From Tepidicella baoligensis (GTDB lineage Bacteria; Pseudomonadota; Gammaproteobacteria; Burkholderiales; Burkholderiaceae_C): a DNA stretch of 64,000 nucleotides. The notes beneath the pieces were generated by a model that had not been told where the DNA came from, did not search any database, and saw nothing but the letters and a program-made list of their open reading frames with translations. Made by a program: the position numbers and the translations under genes. The stretch is taken from assembly GCF_013432195.1 (NCBI RefSeq), contig NZ_JACCDB010000008.1, positions 1 through 64,000 on the forward strand, given 5' to 3'. Shown here piece by piece: positions 1-6,969 of the stretch (the stretch's first letter is position 1; every line of letters starts with the position of its first letter).

Positions 1-126
1 GGGGTAAGTGTCGAACTCGGGTGCATGGGTCTGTTCGATGTTGAAGTGCCAGAGACGAAGGGTACCGCGCGGAACTTTCCTGATGCGAAGCGTACAGGGG
101 ATGCTGAGTTGACCACCTTCAAGCCC
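1..126 (-). pseudogene. 3' part of IS-interrupted cassette gene (PD-(D/E)XK-like)
   Basis: If the IS element and one copy of the 8-bp duplication are removed, the minus-strand reading frame of the gene at 1517-2213 continues through this stretch to position 1 without a stop (about 40 codons). The joined peptide reads ...ELRVGLKVVNSASPVRF... and carries on beyond the window. This is therefore the displaced C-terminal portion of the nuclease-like cassette gene. Its true end and any following attC site lie outside the window. Confidence 0.75.
119..126. repeat. Left target-site duplication of the IS256-family element
   Basis: TCAAGCCC lies immediately before the left inverted repeat and is repeated exactly at 1517-1524 after the right inverted repeat. 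An 8-bp duplication is what IS256-family transposases make. Confidence 0.9.
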
Positions 127-1516
127 GAGCCTGTCAGGAATTTTGTGTTTGAGGCATAACCTGACGACAAGGAGCATCTATGCCAAGCAAGAAGAAGCCG
201 GCGGCTGCCGGCACGACGGAGTTGCCGTCAATTCCCCAAGAACTCATTGAGCAATTGACCGGCGGCGTCACGCCGATGACGGCAGAGCAGATCAACGCCA
301 CGACCATGGCGCTGAAGAAAGCGCTGATCGAACGCGCGCTGGGCGCGGAGCTGTCTCACCACCTGGGCTATGCACCCGGCAGTGCCCGCCCGCAAGAAGC
401 CGCCAACCAGCGCAACGGCAAGTCCGCCAAGACGGTGCTGACCGAAGACGGGCCGCTGCGCATCGAGGTGCCACGCGACCGTGCAGGCTCCTTCGAGCCC
501 ATCCTGATCCCCAAGCACGAGCGGCGCTTCACCGGCTTTGACGACAAGATCGTGGCCATGTACGCGCGCGGTATGACCGTGCGCGAGATCCAGGGCTTTC
601 TGGCCGAGCAGTACGGCACCGAGGTCAGCCCCGAGTTCATCAACTCGGTTACTGACGCCGTGATGGCCGAGGTCACCGCCTGGCAGGGGCGGCCGCTGGA
701 GCCGATGTATCCGGTGGTGTTCTTCGACGCGCTGCGAGTGAAGATACGCGAGGACGCGGTGGTGCGCAACAAGGCCATCTACCTGGCGCTGGGCGTGCTG
801 CCGGACGGCACGCGCGACATCCTGGGCCTGTGGATCGAGAACACCGAGGGGGCCAAGTTCTGAATGAAGGTCTTCAATGACCTCAAGACGCGTGGCGTGG
901 CCGACATCCTGATCGCCGTCACCGACGGCCTCAAGGGCATTCCCGAGGCGCTGGCGGCGGTGTTCCCGGCCACCACGCTGCAGACCTGCATCGTGCATCT
1001 GATCCGCAACAGCTTGGACTATGCGAGCTGGAAGGATCGCAAGGCGCTGGCAGCGGCCTTGAAGCCGATCTACACGGCACCCAGTGCAGAAGCGGCAGCG
1101 GCCGAGCTCGATGCCCTGGAGGCAGGCCCCTGGGGGCAGAAGTTCCCCACCGTTGTAGCGACCTGGCGCCGGGCCTGGGACCGCGTGATTCCGTTCTTTG
1201 CCTTCAGTCTGGCGGTGCGCCGCGTGATCTACACCACCAACGCCATTGAGAGCCTGCACAGCCGGCTACGCAAGATCATCAAGACGCGAGGGCACTTCCC
1301 CAGCGATGAGGCGGCGACCAAGCTGCTGTGGCTGGCACTGCGCAACATCACCGCCGATTGGGGCCGTGCGGCAAGAGAATGGAAGGAGGCAATGAACCAG
1401 TTCGCCATTGCCTACGGGGAACGTTTCACACGACCTGCCGCGTAATATGCGGCCTGAGCCCAGTTCAATGGACCGGGCTTACACGGAGCCTTGAACACAA
1501 AAATTCAGATAGCCCC
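127..1516 (+). mobile_element. IS256-family insertion sequence, 1390 bp
   Basis: The element is bounded by imperfect terminal inverted repeats of about 28 bp: left 127-154 and right about 1489-1516, matching at about 20 of 28 positions, including the shared TTTTGTGTT core. It is flanked by a perfect 8-bp duplication TCAAGCCC. It carries one transposase gene on the plus strand, interrupted by a stop codon. It sits inside an integron cassette gene that is read on the opposite strand. The intact ends and duplication point to a fairly recent insertion. Confidence 0.92.
180..1445 (+). pseudogene. IS256-family (mutator-type) transposase with in-frame TGA
   Basis: The two halves (180-863 and 864-1445) are in the same frame and together give a 421-codon IS256-type DDE transposase of normal length. 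The first catalytic Asp is in VVFFDALRVKIRE, before the stop. The second Asp (ITDGLKG-type, here AVTDGLKG) and the Glu (TTNAIESLH) lie after it. Codon 228 is TGA where the family has Trp in the pattern EGAKFW-M/L-K, so a single TGG-to-TGA change explains the break. An ATG follows directly (TGAATG), so re-initiation could make a C-terminal fragment, but neither half has a full DDE triad. Start chosen: ATG at 180 after an AAGGAG motif. The protein is probably inactive unless the TGA is suppressed or is a sequencing error. Confidence 0.9.
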
Positions 1517-1524
1517 TCAAGCCC
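1517..1524. repeat. Right target-site duplication of the IS256-family element
   Basis: This second copy of TCAAGCCC directly follows the right terminal inverted repeat and is identical to 119-126. Confidence 0.9.
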
Positions 1525-2213
1525 ACGCGCAACTCGGAAAATTGGCCAGACTTTCCCGCGTCCTTAAAACGCCAGAGTCCGTTCGGATGCGAATAGCTAA
1601 ACCAAAAGTCGTGTTGTTGATCGGACGCAATATTCTTTCGCAGAACGTCTCGCACGTCTTGTCTGTCCAGAATTGAACGGACGAACTGATCGATTGTCAT
1701 CGGCCCATTCACGGCAGGGAAAGTAGCTGACCGAGGTATCGGAATCTGCTCACGATCTCCGTTGTCCAGTTGCAGAACGCCGGAGACATTAAAGTCGATA
1801 GTCATCACTTCAAAAACGCCCGATGTCTCCAGTGCTGCGATAAGCGGCCAATCCGCTTCAGTGGCTTCTTCTAGGGTAAGAACCTCTATCCCATAGAAGT
1901 CGGCCTTTCGTCGTGCGGGCTCGTAAAAGCCGTTTTCTGATACGAGGATTAACTTGTCGGTTGGCAGATTCTCATGCTTCGCACGCATCTTCTCGACCCA
2001 CGGGGTGTCAGCCGGTCGTGCCCAAGAGATCACCTCAACTCCAAGCTGTACACTGTAGCCCCCAGCTATCGCTACGACCAAGACGTCCACTTCGCGCAGT
2101 TCACCGTTCACGCGATCCGCGAGCATTGCGGACTCCGTCACCTGCGCACGCCCAGCGAGCGTAGCCGTCAGGAGGGTGACTAGGCGCTGAAAGGCGTTGG
2201 TACGTTTCGGCAT
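1517..2213 (-). pseudogene. Integron cassette gene: PD-(D/E)XK nuclease-like protein, interrupted by IS
   Basis: The ORF starts at an ATG at 2213 (MPKRTNAFQRLVTLL) and would run into the IS, ending in a chimeric tail at 1479. The native 3' end is at 1-126. The N-terminal 120 residues resemble restriction-endonuclease-like proteins often carried in integrons. They contain a VTES...EREVDVLVV-type acidic strand, a GVEVISW strand, a WVEKMRAKHENLPTDKLILVS segment and a later YGIEVLTLEEA strand. The canonical Lys of the ExK motif is not obvious, so catalytic activity is uncertain. The gene follows the attC at 2224-2283, which makes it the fourth cassette from attI. It is less GC-rich than core genes. 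The specific role (defence or otherwise) is inference. Confidence 0.7.
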
Positions 2214-2223
2214 GGATTGAAAG

Positions 2224-2283
2224 GTCTAACGCCTGAATTAAGCCGCGTTGCGCAGCGGCGTCGGCTTGAATGAATTGTTAGGT
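2224..2283 (-). other. attC site (60 bp) between HEPN-like and nuclease-like cassettes
   Basis: On the plus strand it begins with GTCTAAC (2224-2230) and ends with GTTAGGT (2277-2283), matching the RYYYAAC and GTTRRRY outer boxes. Between them are complementary inner arms around AAGCCGCG...GCGTCGGCTT. It overlaps the stop codon of the upstream cassette gene, as is common. Confidence 0.88.
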
Positions 2284-2712
2284 GCCAGCCGATACAAGAG
2301 CCTCACCTAAGTCGTTGAGTGCTTGCATTAGGTAGCTGGCTAGGCCTGCAATCGACTCCATTCTCGCAATGTACTCCGGAATTTGCTCATTACGCACAAG
2401 ATGAGGCGTGGCTTCTTGATCGAAATCATGTACAAGCCAGTTGCGCTCAGCTTGAAAAAATTTGACCTTTTCCCATAGGTCTTTTGGAAGTGGCGCGGTA
2501 CGCTCGATCGCTGATATGACAACACCCATCGGCTTTGAAATGTGCAAATTGAGCTGCGCATTGGCCGCTTCCACCGAGTCGCCAGCATGCACGCGAGAGT
2601 ATGTTGCCAAGTAGCCTGCCAGTGCATATTGAACTTTCTGGCCTAGCATGATTGCTAAGCCGATTCGCCCGCATAGCTTTTGGAATTCTTTCGGCTCCGG
2701 TGGTATGTCCAT
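2278..2712 (-). CDS. Integron cassette protein with HEPN-like RX4H motif
   Basis: A 144-aa predicted soluble, largely helical protein of unknown function. I chose the ATG at 2712 (MDIPPEPKEFQKLC) rather than the longer ORF start at 2796, because the longer version would be translated from the attC hairpin. The C-terminal half contains FFQAERNWLVHDFD. Its RNWLVH fits the RX4-6H signature of HEPN domains, many of which are RNases or toxins, so a HEPN-type fold is plausible but unproven. The gene is flanked by attC sites on both sides (2716-2833 upstream, 2224-2283 downstream), making it the third cassette. There is no partner antitoxin in the same cassette. Confidence 0.6.
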   Translation of the reverse strand: MDIPPEPKEFQKLCGRIGLAIMLGQKVQYALAGYLATYSRVHAGDSVEAANAQLNLHISKPMGVVISAIERTAPLPKDLWEKVKFFQAERNWLVHDFDQEATPHLVRNEQIPEYIARMESIAGLASYLMQALNDLGEALVSAGT

Positions 2713-2715
2713 GGC

Positions 2716-2833
2716 ACCTAACGCCCAAGGTAAGCGGCGCCGGAGCACCGAAGGTGCGTAGGGCACCAACACAGGCCATGAGAATGCCGAAGGCATGGCC
2801 TGTGTTGGCGTCCGCTTGACCGACCAGTTAGGC
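2716..2833 (-). other. attC site (118 bp) following the csaA-like cassette
   Basis: The plus strand starts with ACCTAAC (2716-2722) and ends with GTTAGGC (2827-2833). The inner part is a long imperfect palindrome: AAGCGG...CCGCTT arms and CACAGGCCAT...ATGGCCTGTG arms. This gives the folded structure expected of a large attC. Confidence 0.88.
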
Positions 2834-2857
2834 GCCGGATGCCGTTAAGCCGATGAT

Positions 2858-3196
2858 TCATAGTAAACGCGTACCTAGCGGCACTTCATGTTCAGGGATG
2901 CAGAGGGTGACTTCGCCATTGATGTTGTGAAAGCCCGTGACCAGACACTCGGACATGATGGGGCCGATTTGTTTGGGGGGGAAGTTCACCACAGCGACGA
3001 CGAGTTTGCCGACCAGAGACTCAGGTTGGTACAGCGCTGTGATTTGCGCGCTTGACTTGCGTACTCCGATCTCTGGCCCGAAGTCGATCTGCAACCTGTA
3101 GGCAGGCTTACGTGCTTCGGGAAATGGGTCGGCAGCAATGACTCGGCCAACGCGGAGTTCAACCTTTGCGAAGTCGTTCCATTCGATCTGTTGCAT
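2858..3196 (-). CDS. csaA: CsaA-like tRNA-binding-domain (OB-fold) protein, cassette gene
   Basis: A 112-aa protein matching the CsaA family over its whole length. It has the N-terminal F-x-K-V-x-x-R-V-G strand, DPFPEARKPAYRLQIDFG, the KSSAQIT motif, the VVNFPPKQIGPIMSE segment and a C-terminal PLGTRLL. Family members are small dimeric EMAP-II/tRNA-binding OB-fold proteins with reported chaperone-like and RNA-binding properties in the cytoplasm. It is the second cassette from attI, between attC 3213-3282 and attC 2716-2833. The start at 3196 gives the standard family N-terminus (MQQIEWNDF). A housekeeping-type chaperone as an integron cassette is somewhat unusual but not unknown. Confidence 0.85.
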   Translation of the reverse strand: MQQIEWNDFAKVELRVGRVIAADPFPEARKPAYRLQIDFGPEIGVRKSSAQITALYQPESLVGKLVVAVVNFPPKQIGPIMSECLVTGFHNINGEVTLCIPEHEVPLGTRLL

Positions 3197-3212
3197 TGCT
3201 TGTGCCCGAGGG

Positions 3213-3282
3213 GCCTAACGACCAAGCTCAGCCGGGGAAGGCCGCATCGCGGCCTGACATCGGCTGGAGCGCCGTGTTGGGC
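3213..3282 (-). other. attC site (70 bp) following the SMR cassette
   Basis: The plus strand begins with GCCTAAC (3213-3219) and ends with GTTGGGC (3276-3282). The inner arms AGCTCAGCCG...CGGCTGGAGC and GGCCGC...GCGGCC give a stem. It lies between the SMR gene stop at 3289 and the csaA-like start at 3196. Confidence 0.88.
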
Positions 3283-3288
3283 GTTTTG

Positions 3289-3621
3289 TTAATGGGAAAC
3301 AGACTTGGAGAATACATTAATAACAACAACTCCAGCCACGATAAGCAGTAAGCCGATGATTGCGGGAATATCCAGCGTTTGTCCGAAGATGAGCCATCCA
3401 ACCAAGGCTATCAGCGCAATACCTGCACCTGCCCAAATTGCATAAGCCACACCAACAGGAATAGTCCTGAGCGTGAGCGATAGAAAGAAAAAGGCTGCTC
3501 CGTATCCGGCGACAACGATCAGCGATGGCCACAATCGAGAAAATCCGTCCGATGCCTTTAGAGCAGAAGTCCCAACCACCTCGCTGATGATAGCGACTGA
3601 AAGAAAGATCCATTGCTGCAT
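3289..3621 (-). CDS. Small multidrug resistance (SMR/Qac-type) efflux protein, first cassette
   Basis: A 110-aa protein with four hydrophobic segments spanning nearly the whole sequence. The conserved membrane Glu14 is present in VAIISEVVGTSALKAS, followed by the GYGAAFFFLSLTLRTIPVGVAYAIWAG signature of QacE/EmrE-type SMR pumps. These form dimers in the inner membrane and exchange protons for quaternary ammonium or other cationic compounds; some relatives export guanidinium. Being directly next to attI (core 3650-3656), it is the most recently acquired or best expressed cassette. The exact substrate cannot be read from sequence. The start at 3621 is followed by the usual family N-terminus. 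Confidence 0.88.
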   Translation of the reverse strand: MQQWIFLSVAIISEVVGTSALKASDGFSRLWPSLIVVAGYGAAFFFLSLTLRTIPVGVAYAIWAGAGIALIALVGWLIFGQTLDIPAIIGLLLIVAGVVVINVFSKSVSH

Positions 3622-3649
3622 TCGTATTTCCTAAGCTCTGAAGTTCGAC

Positions 3650-3656
3650 GCCCAAC
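3650..3656 (-). other. attI recombination core
   Basis: On the minus strand this reads GTTGGGC, fitting GTTRRRY. It lies just upstream of the first cassette gene and next to the intI leader, which is where the attI crossover site should be. The full attI probably extends into 3657-3720. Confidence 0.75.
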
Positions 3657-3660
3657 GTCC

Positions 3661-3686
3661 AGTATACGCCGCAAACGGCGTATACT
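3661..3686. promoter_or_regulatory. Perfect 11-bp inverted repeat in attI/Pc region
   Basis: AGTATACGCCG, a 4-nt spacer CAAA, and CGGCGTATACT form a perfect hairpin five bases from the attI core. The TATACT ends could serve as -10 hexamers on either strand. On the minus strand ATGAGT lies 17 bp upstream of TATACT and could form a weak cassette promoter Pc. Function is inference. Confidence 0.5.
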
Positions 3687-3699
3687 CATTTAAAAGATT

Positions 3700-3714
3700 G
3701 GTGTATAATACACC
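3700..3714. promoter_or_regulatory. Palindrome over the predicted intI -10 box
   Basis: GGTGTATAATACACC is palindromic apart from its central base and contains TATAAT, a consensus -10 for intI transcription (start codon at 3760). A repressor such as LexA, which controls intI in several bacteria, would be expected to bind here. The sequence is not the E. coli LexA consensus, so the identity of the repressor is open. Confidence 0.5.
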
Positions 3715-3759
3715 TTTCTACCTCTAGCTTATGCATTTATCGCACCATTGTTTTGATAT

Positions 3760-4734
3760 ATGCAGGCAACCGCCCCGCCGCCAAAGCTGCTCGTTCAGTT
3801 GCGCGAAAAGATACGGCTCAAGCACTACAGCCTGTCCACCGAGCGGCAATATGTTCACTGGGTTCGGCGTTTCGTGCTTTTCCACGGCAAGCGCCACCCT
3901 GCGGACATGGGGGCGCCTGAAGTGGAGTCATTTCTAACACATCTGGCCGTGGAGGGCAATGTGTCCTCTTCCACGCAAAATCAGGCCTTGTCGGCGCTGC
4001 TGTTTCTGTACCGCGAGGTTCTGGGGTTGGATTTGCCATGGATGCAGGACGTGGTGCGCGCCAAGCGTTCAGTCCGTTTGCCCGTGGTTTTGACGCAGGC
4101 AGAGGTGGCCGCCGTACTGGAGCGCATGACGGGTCTGCATGGGCTGATGGCGCGGCTGCTCTACGGAACTGGCATGCGCCTGATGGAGGTGGTGCGCCTG
4201 CGCGTAAAGGATGTGGATTTTGAACGCCTGGAAATTGTGGTGCGTGATGGCAAGGGCGCTAAAGACCGCGTGACCATGCTGCCGCGAAAGCTGGCGGCAC
4301 CGCTGCAAGAGCATTTGGTTTGGCGCCGCCGCCTATTTGAAGACGACACTGCCCAAGGCATGGCGGGCGTGTATTTGCCTGACGCCTTGGAGTGCAAATA
4401 CCCCAACGCCCCATATGCATGGGGCTGGCAGTATGTGTTTGTGGCAGAAAGCTATTCGCTGGACCCGCGCAGCGGCGCCCTGCGGCGCCACCACACAGAC
4501 GAAAAAGCCCTCCAACGTGCCATGAAGAAAGCGGTGCAGGCGGCCAACATTGCCAAGCCCGCCACCCCGCACACGCTGCGCCACAGCTTTGCCACCCATT
4601 TGCTGCAAAGCGGTTACGACATTCGAACCATTCAAGAACTGCTGGGCCACGCCGACGTGGCCACCACCATGATCTACACCCACGTGCTCAACCAGGGCGG
4701 CAAAGGTGTGGCCAGCCCATTGGACGCCTTGTGA
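3760..4734 (+). CDS. intI: Integron integrase (IntI, tyrosine recombinase)
   Basis: A 324-aa tyrosine recombinase with an N-terminal SAM-like core-binding domain (about residues 8-95) and a catalytic domain. The active-site set is visible: R140 (GTGMRLMEV), H271 and R274 (PHTLRHSF), H297 (LLGHADV) and nucleophile Y306 (TTMIYTHV). The extra segment [19 protein letters not shown] at about residues 209-227 is the patch that distinguishes IntI from XerC/XerD and lets it handle folded attC sites. The gene is divergent from the cassette array. Its TGA overlaps the GTG start of the next gene. The ORF is intact, so the integron is probably functional. Confidence 0.95.
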   Translation: MQATAPPPKLLVQLREKIRLKHYSLSTERQYVHWVRRFVLFHGKRHPADMGAPEVESFLTHLAVEGNVSSSTQNQALSALLFLYREVLGLDLPWMQDVVRAKRSVRLPVVLTQAEVAAVLERMTGLHGLMARLLYGTGMRLMEVVRLRVKDVDFERLEIVVRDGKGAKDRVTMLPRKLAAPLQEHLVWRRRLFEDDTAQGMAGVYLPDALECKYPNAPYAWGWQYVFVAESYSLDPRSGALRRHHTDEKALQRAMKKAVQAANIAKPATPHTLRHSFATHLLQSGYDIRTIQELLGHADVATTMIYTHVLNQGGKGVASPLDAL

Positions 4735-5525
4735 AGAGCTCCCCCGCCCAAGCCCTGCTGCTGGCCGCAGGCCGTGGCGAGCGCATGCGCCCGCTCACCG
4801 ACACCACCCCCAAACCCCTGCTGGCCGTGCAGGGCAAGCCGCTCATGCAGTGGCACCTGGAAGCCCTGGCCCGTGGCGGGGTGCGCAGCGTGTGCATCAA
4901 CACCGCGTGGCTGGGCGAGCAGATTGCCGAACGCTTTGGCCCCGCCTTCACCCCCGATGCAACCGCGTGGGACGGCTCCGGCCAGGCGCCCACCCTGGCC
5001 CTGCAATACTCCATGGAAGGGCAGGACTTTGGCCGCGCGCTGGAAACCGCTGGCGGCATGGTGCGTGCATTGCCCCTGCTGGACGAGGTGTTCTGGCTGC
5101 TGGCGGGCGATGTGTTTGCGCCCGAATTCGTGTTCTCTGACGCGGTGCGGGCCGCGTTTGCGCGCAGTTCCTTGTTGGCGCACATCTGGCTGGTGCCCAA
5201 CCCTGAGCACAACCCCAAGGGGGACTTTGGCGTCGCCGTGCTCCCCGGGGGCCGCCTGATGGCCCACAACGGCGCCGATGTGCCACGGCACACTTACTCC
5301 ACCATAGGCCTGTACAAGAAAGCGTTCTTTGCACAACCTTGGTGCGCCATACCGCCGGGCAACCCGCAAGGGGTTTGCGCCCCGCTGGCGCCCATGCTGC
5401 GTGCCGCCATCGACGCGGGGCTGGTGGGTGCGTCGGTCTACCCCGACCGCTGGGTGGACGTCGGCACGCCCGAGCGGCTGGCCGCCCTCAACGCCGCAGG
5501 GCCGACCGGCGCGGCGCTGCACTGA
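4731..5525 (+). CDS. murU: N-acetylmuramate alpha-1-phosphate uridylyltransferase-like nucleotidyltransferase
   Basis: A 264-aa nucleotidyltransferase of the MurU type. The N-terminal [24 protein letters not shown] motif binds the nucleotide, LLAGDVFAP holds the metal-binding Asp, and [10 protein letters not shown] closes the domain. MurU makes UDP-MurNAc from MurNAc-1-phosphate in cytoplasmic cell-wall recycling. A more generic sugar-phosphate nucleotidyltransferase is possible. The start is GTG at 4731, overlapping the intI stop (GTGA). No earlier start fits the family N-terminus, and no strong Shine-Dalgarno sequence is visible. The usual partner kinase (amgK) is not seen next to it, perhaps because the integron sits at that position. 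Confidence 0.8.
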   Translation: MKSSPAQALLLAAGRGERMRPLTDTTPKPLLAVQGKPLMQWHLEALARGGVRSVCINTAWLGEQIAERFGPAFTPDATAWDGSGQAPTLALQYSMEGQDFGRALETAGGMVRALPLLDEVFWLLAGDVFAPEFVFSDAVRAAFARSSLLAHIWLVPNPEHNPKGDFGVAVLPGGRLMAHNGADVPRHTYSTIGLYKKAFFAQPWCAIPPGNPQGVCAPLAPMLRAAIDAGLVGASVYPDRWVDVGTPERLAALNAAGPTGAALH

Positions 5526-5554
5526 CATCCCTTGCTTTACGTATCATCCCGATC

Positions 5555-6952
5555 ATGACTGCCATCCCCCACCAGGCCATTTACGCAGCCCGCCGTGCCC
5601 GCCTCGCCGCCCAGCTGGGGCCCGGGGGCATCGCCATCGTCCCCACCGCGCCGGAACGCACCCGCAACCGCGACAGCGAATACCTGTTCCGCTTCGACAG
5701 CTATTTCTACTACCTCACCGGCTTCACCGAGCCGCGCGCCTGGTTGATCCTCACCGCTGAAGGCCACGCCACGCTGTTCTGCCAGCCCAAGGACCTGGAG
5801 CGCGAGATCTGGGACGGCATTCGCCTGGGCCCCCAGGCTGCACCGGGCGCGCTGGGCGTGGATGAGGCCTATTCGGTGGACGAGCTGGACGCCCGCCTGC
5901 CCAAGTTGCTGGAAAACCGCGCCACCGTGTGGTACCCGTTCGCGGTGCATGCCGGGCTGGAAACCCGCGTGGACGGCTGGCTACAGAAAGTGCGTGCCCG
6001 GGTGCGCTACGGCGCGCTGTGCCCCGACGCGCTGCGCGACCTGTGCAGCCTGCTCGACGAGATGCGCCTGATCAAAGACGCGCACGAAATCGGCGTGATG
6101 AAACGCGCCGCGCAGATCAGCGCCCAAGCCCACATCCGCGCCATGCGCCGCAGCGCCGCCACCCTGCGCGCCGGACAGGATCTGCGCGAATACCATCTGG
6201 ACGCCGAGCTGCTGCACGAATTTCGCCAGCACGGCTCGCAGTACCCGGCTTACGGCAGCATCGTGGCCGCCGGTGCCAACGCCTGCGTGCTGCACTACCG
6301 CGCCGACGCGGCCCCCGTGCGTGACGGCGATTTGGTGCTGATCGACGCCGGCTGCGAACTGGACGGCTACGCCAGCGACATCACCCGCACCTTCCCCGCC
6401 AACGGCCGGTTCACCGGCCCGCAACGCGACCTGTACGACCTGGTACTGGCCAGCCAGGACGCGGCCGTGGCCGCCACCCAACCCGGCAACCGCTTCGTGG
6501 ACCCGCACGACGCTTGCGTGAAGGTGCTGGCCCAGGGCATGCTGGACCTGGGGCTGCTGAACAAGAACGACGTCGGCCACCTGGACGACGTGATCGAAAA
6601 GCGGCATTACTTCCGCTTCTACATGCACCGCACCGGACACTGGCTGGGGCTGGACGTGCATGACGTGGGCAGCTATGTAGAGCCCAGCGAGGTGGGTCAG
6701 TTGAGCGAGCGCCGCGACCCGTTGAGCGGTGAAATCATCAAGGACCGGCCCAGCCGCATCCTGCGCCCCGGCATGGTGCTGACCATCGAACCCGGCCTGT
6801 ACGTGAGCCCGGCCGAAGGCGTACCCGAGCATTTCTGGAACATCGGCATCCGCATCGAAGACGATGCGGTGGTGACCGAGACGGGCTGCGAACTGATCAC
6901 CCGCGGCGTGCCGGTGAAGGCCGACGAGATCGAGGCGGTGATGGGCGGCTGA
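5555..6952 (+). CDS. pepP: Xaa-Pro aminopeptidase
   Basis: A 465-aa M24-family metallopeptidase that removes N-terminal residues preceding proline. It has an N-terminal AMP-N domain (about 1-140, RNRDSEYLFRFDSYFYYLTGF) and a pita-bread catalytic domain. Metal ligands are visible as Asp in LIDAGCELDGYASDITRTF, His in HRTGHWLGLDVHD, Glu in LTIEPGLY and Glu in IRIEDD. It is 29 bp downstream of murU and probably co-transcribed. The start ATG at 5555 gives the standard N-terminus. Confidence 0.93.
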   Translation: MTAIPHQAIYAARRARLAAQLGPGGIAIVPTAPERTRNRDSEYLFRFDSYFYYLTGFTEPRAWLILTAEGHATLFCQPKDLEREIWDGIRLGPQAAPGALGVDEAYSVDELDARLPKLLENRATVWYPFAVHAGLETRVDGWLQKVRARVRYGALCPDALRDLCSLLDEMRLIKDAHEIGVMKRAAQISAQAHIRAMRRSAATLRAGQDLREYHLDAELLHEFRQHGSQYPAYGSIVAAGANACVLHYRADAAPVRDGDLVLIDAGCELDGYASDITRTFPANGRFTGPQRDLYDLVLASQDAAVAATQPGNRFVDPHDACVKVLAQGMLDLGLLNKNDVGHLDDVIEKRHYFRFYMHRTGHWLGLDVHDVGSYVEPSEVGQLSERRDPLSGEIIKDRPSRILRPGMVLTIEPGLYVSPAEGVPEHFWNIGIRIEDDAVVTETGCELITRGVPVKADEIEAVMGG

Positions 6953-6969
6953 AGCCGGCCCGTCAACCC

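Noticed and set aside
228-1259. Long minus-strand ORF (343 codons) over the transposase
   Set aside because: It is the antisense shadow of the GC-rich IS256 transposase; its composition (many Arg, Gly, His) and lack of motifs are those of a shadow frame.
2713-2796. Longer N-terminus for the HEPN-like cassette gene
   Set aside because: The extra 28 codons would be translated attC hairpin; the ATG at 2712 directly after the attC is the normal arrangement.
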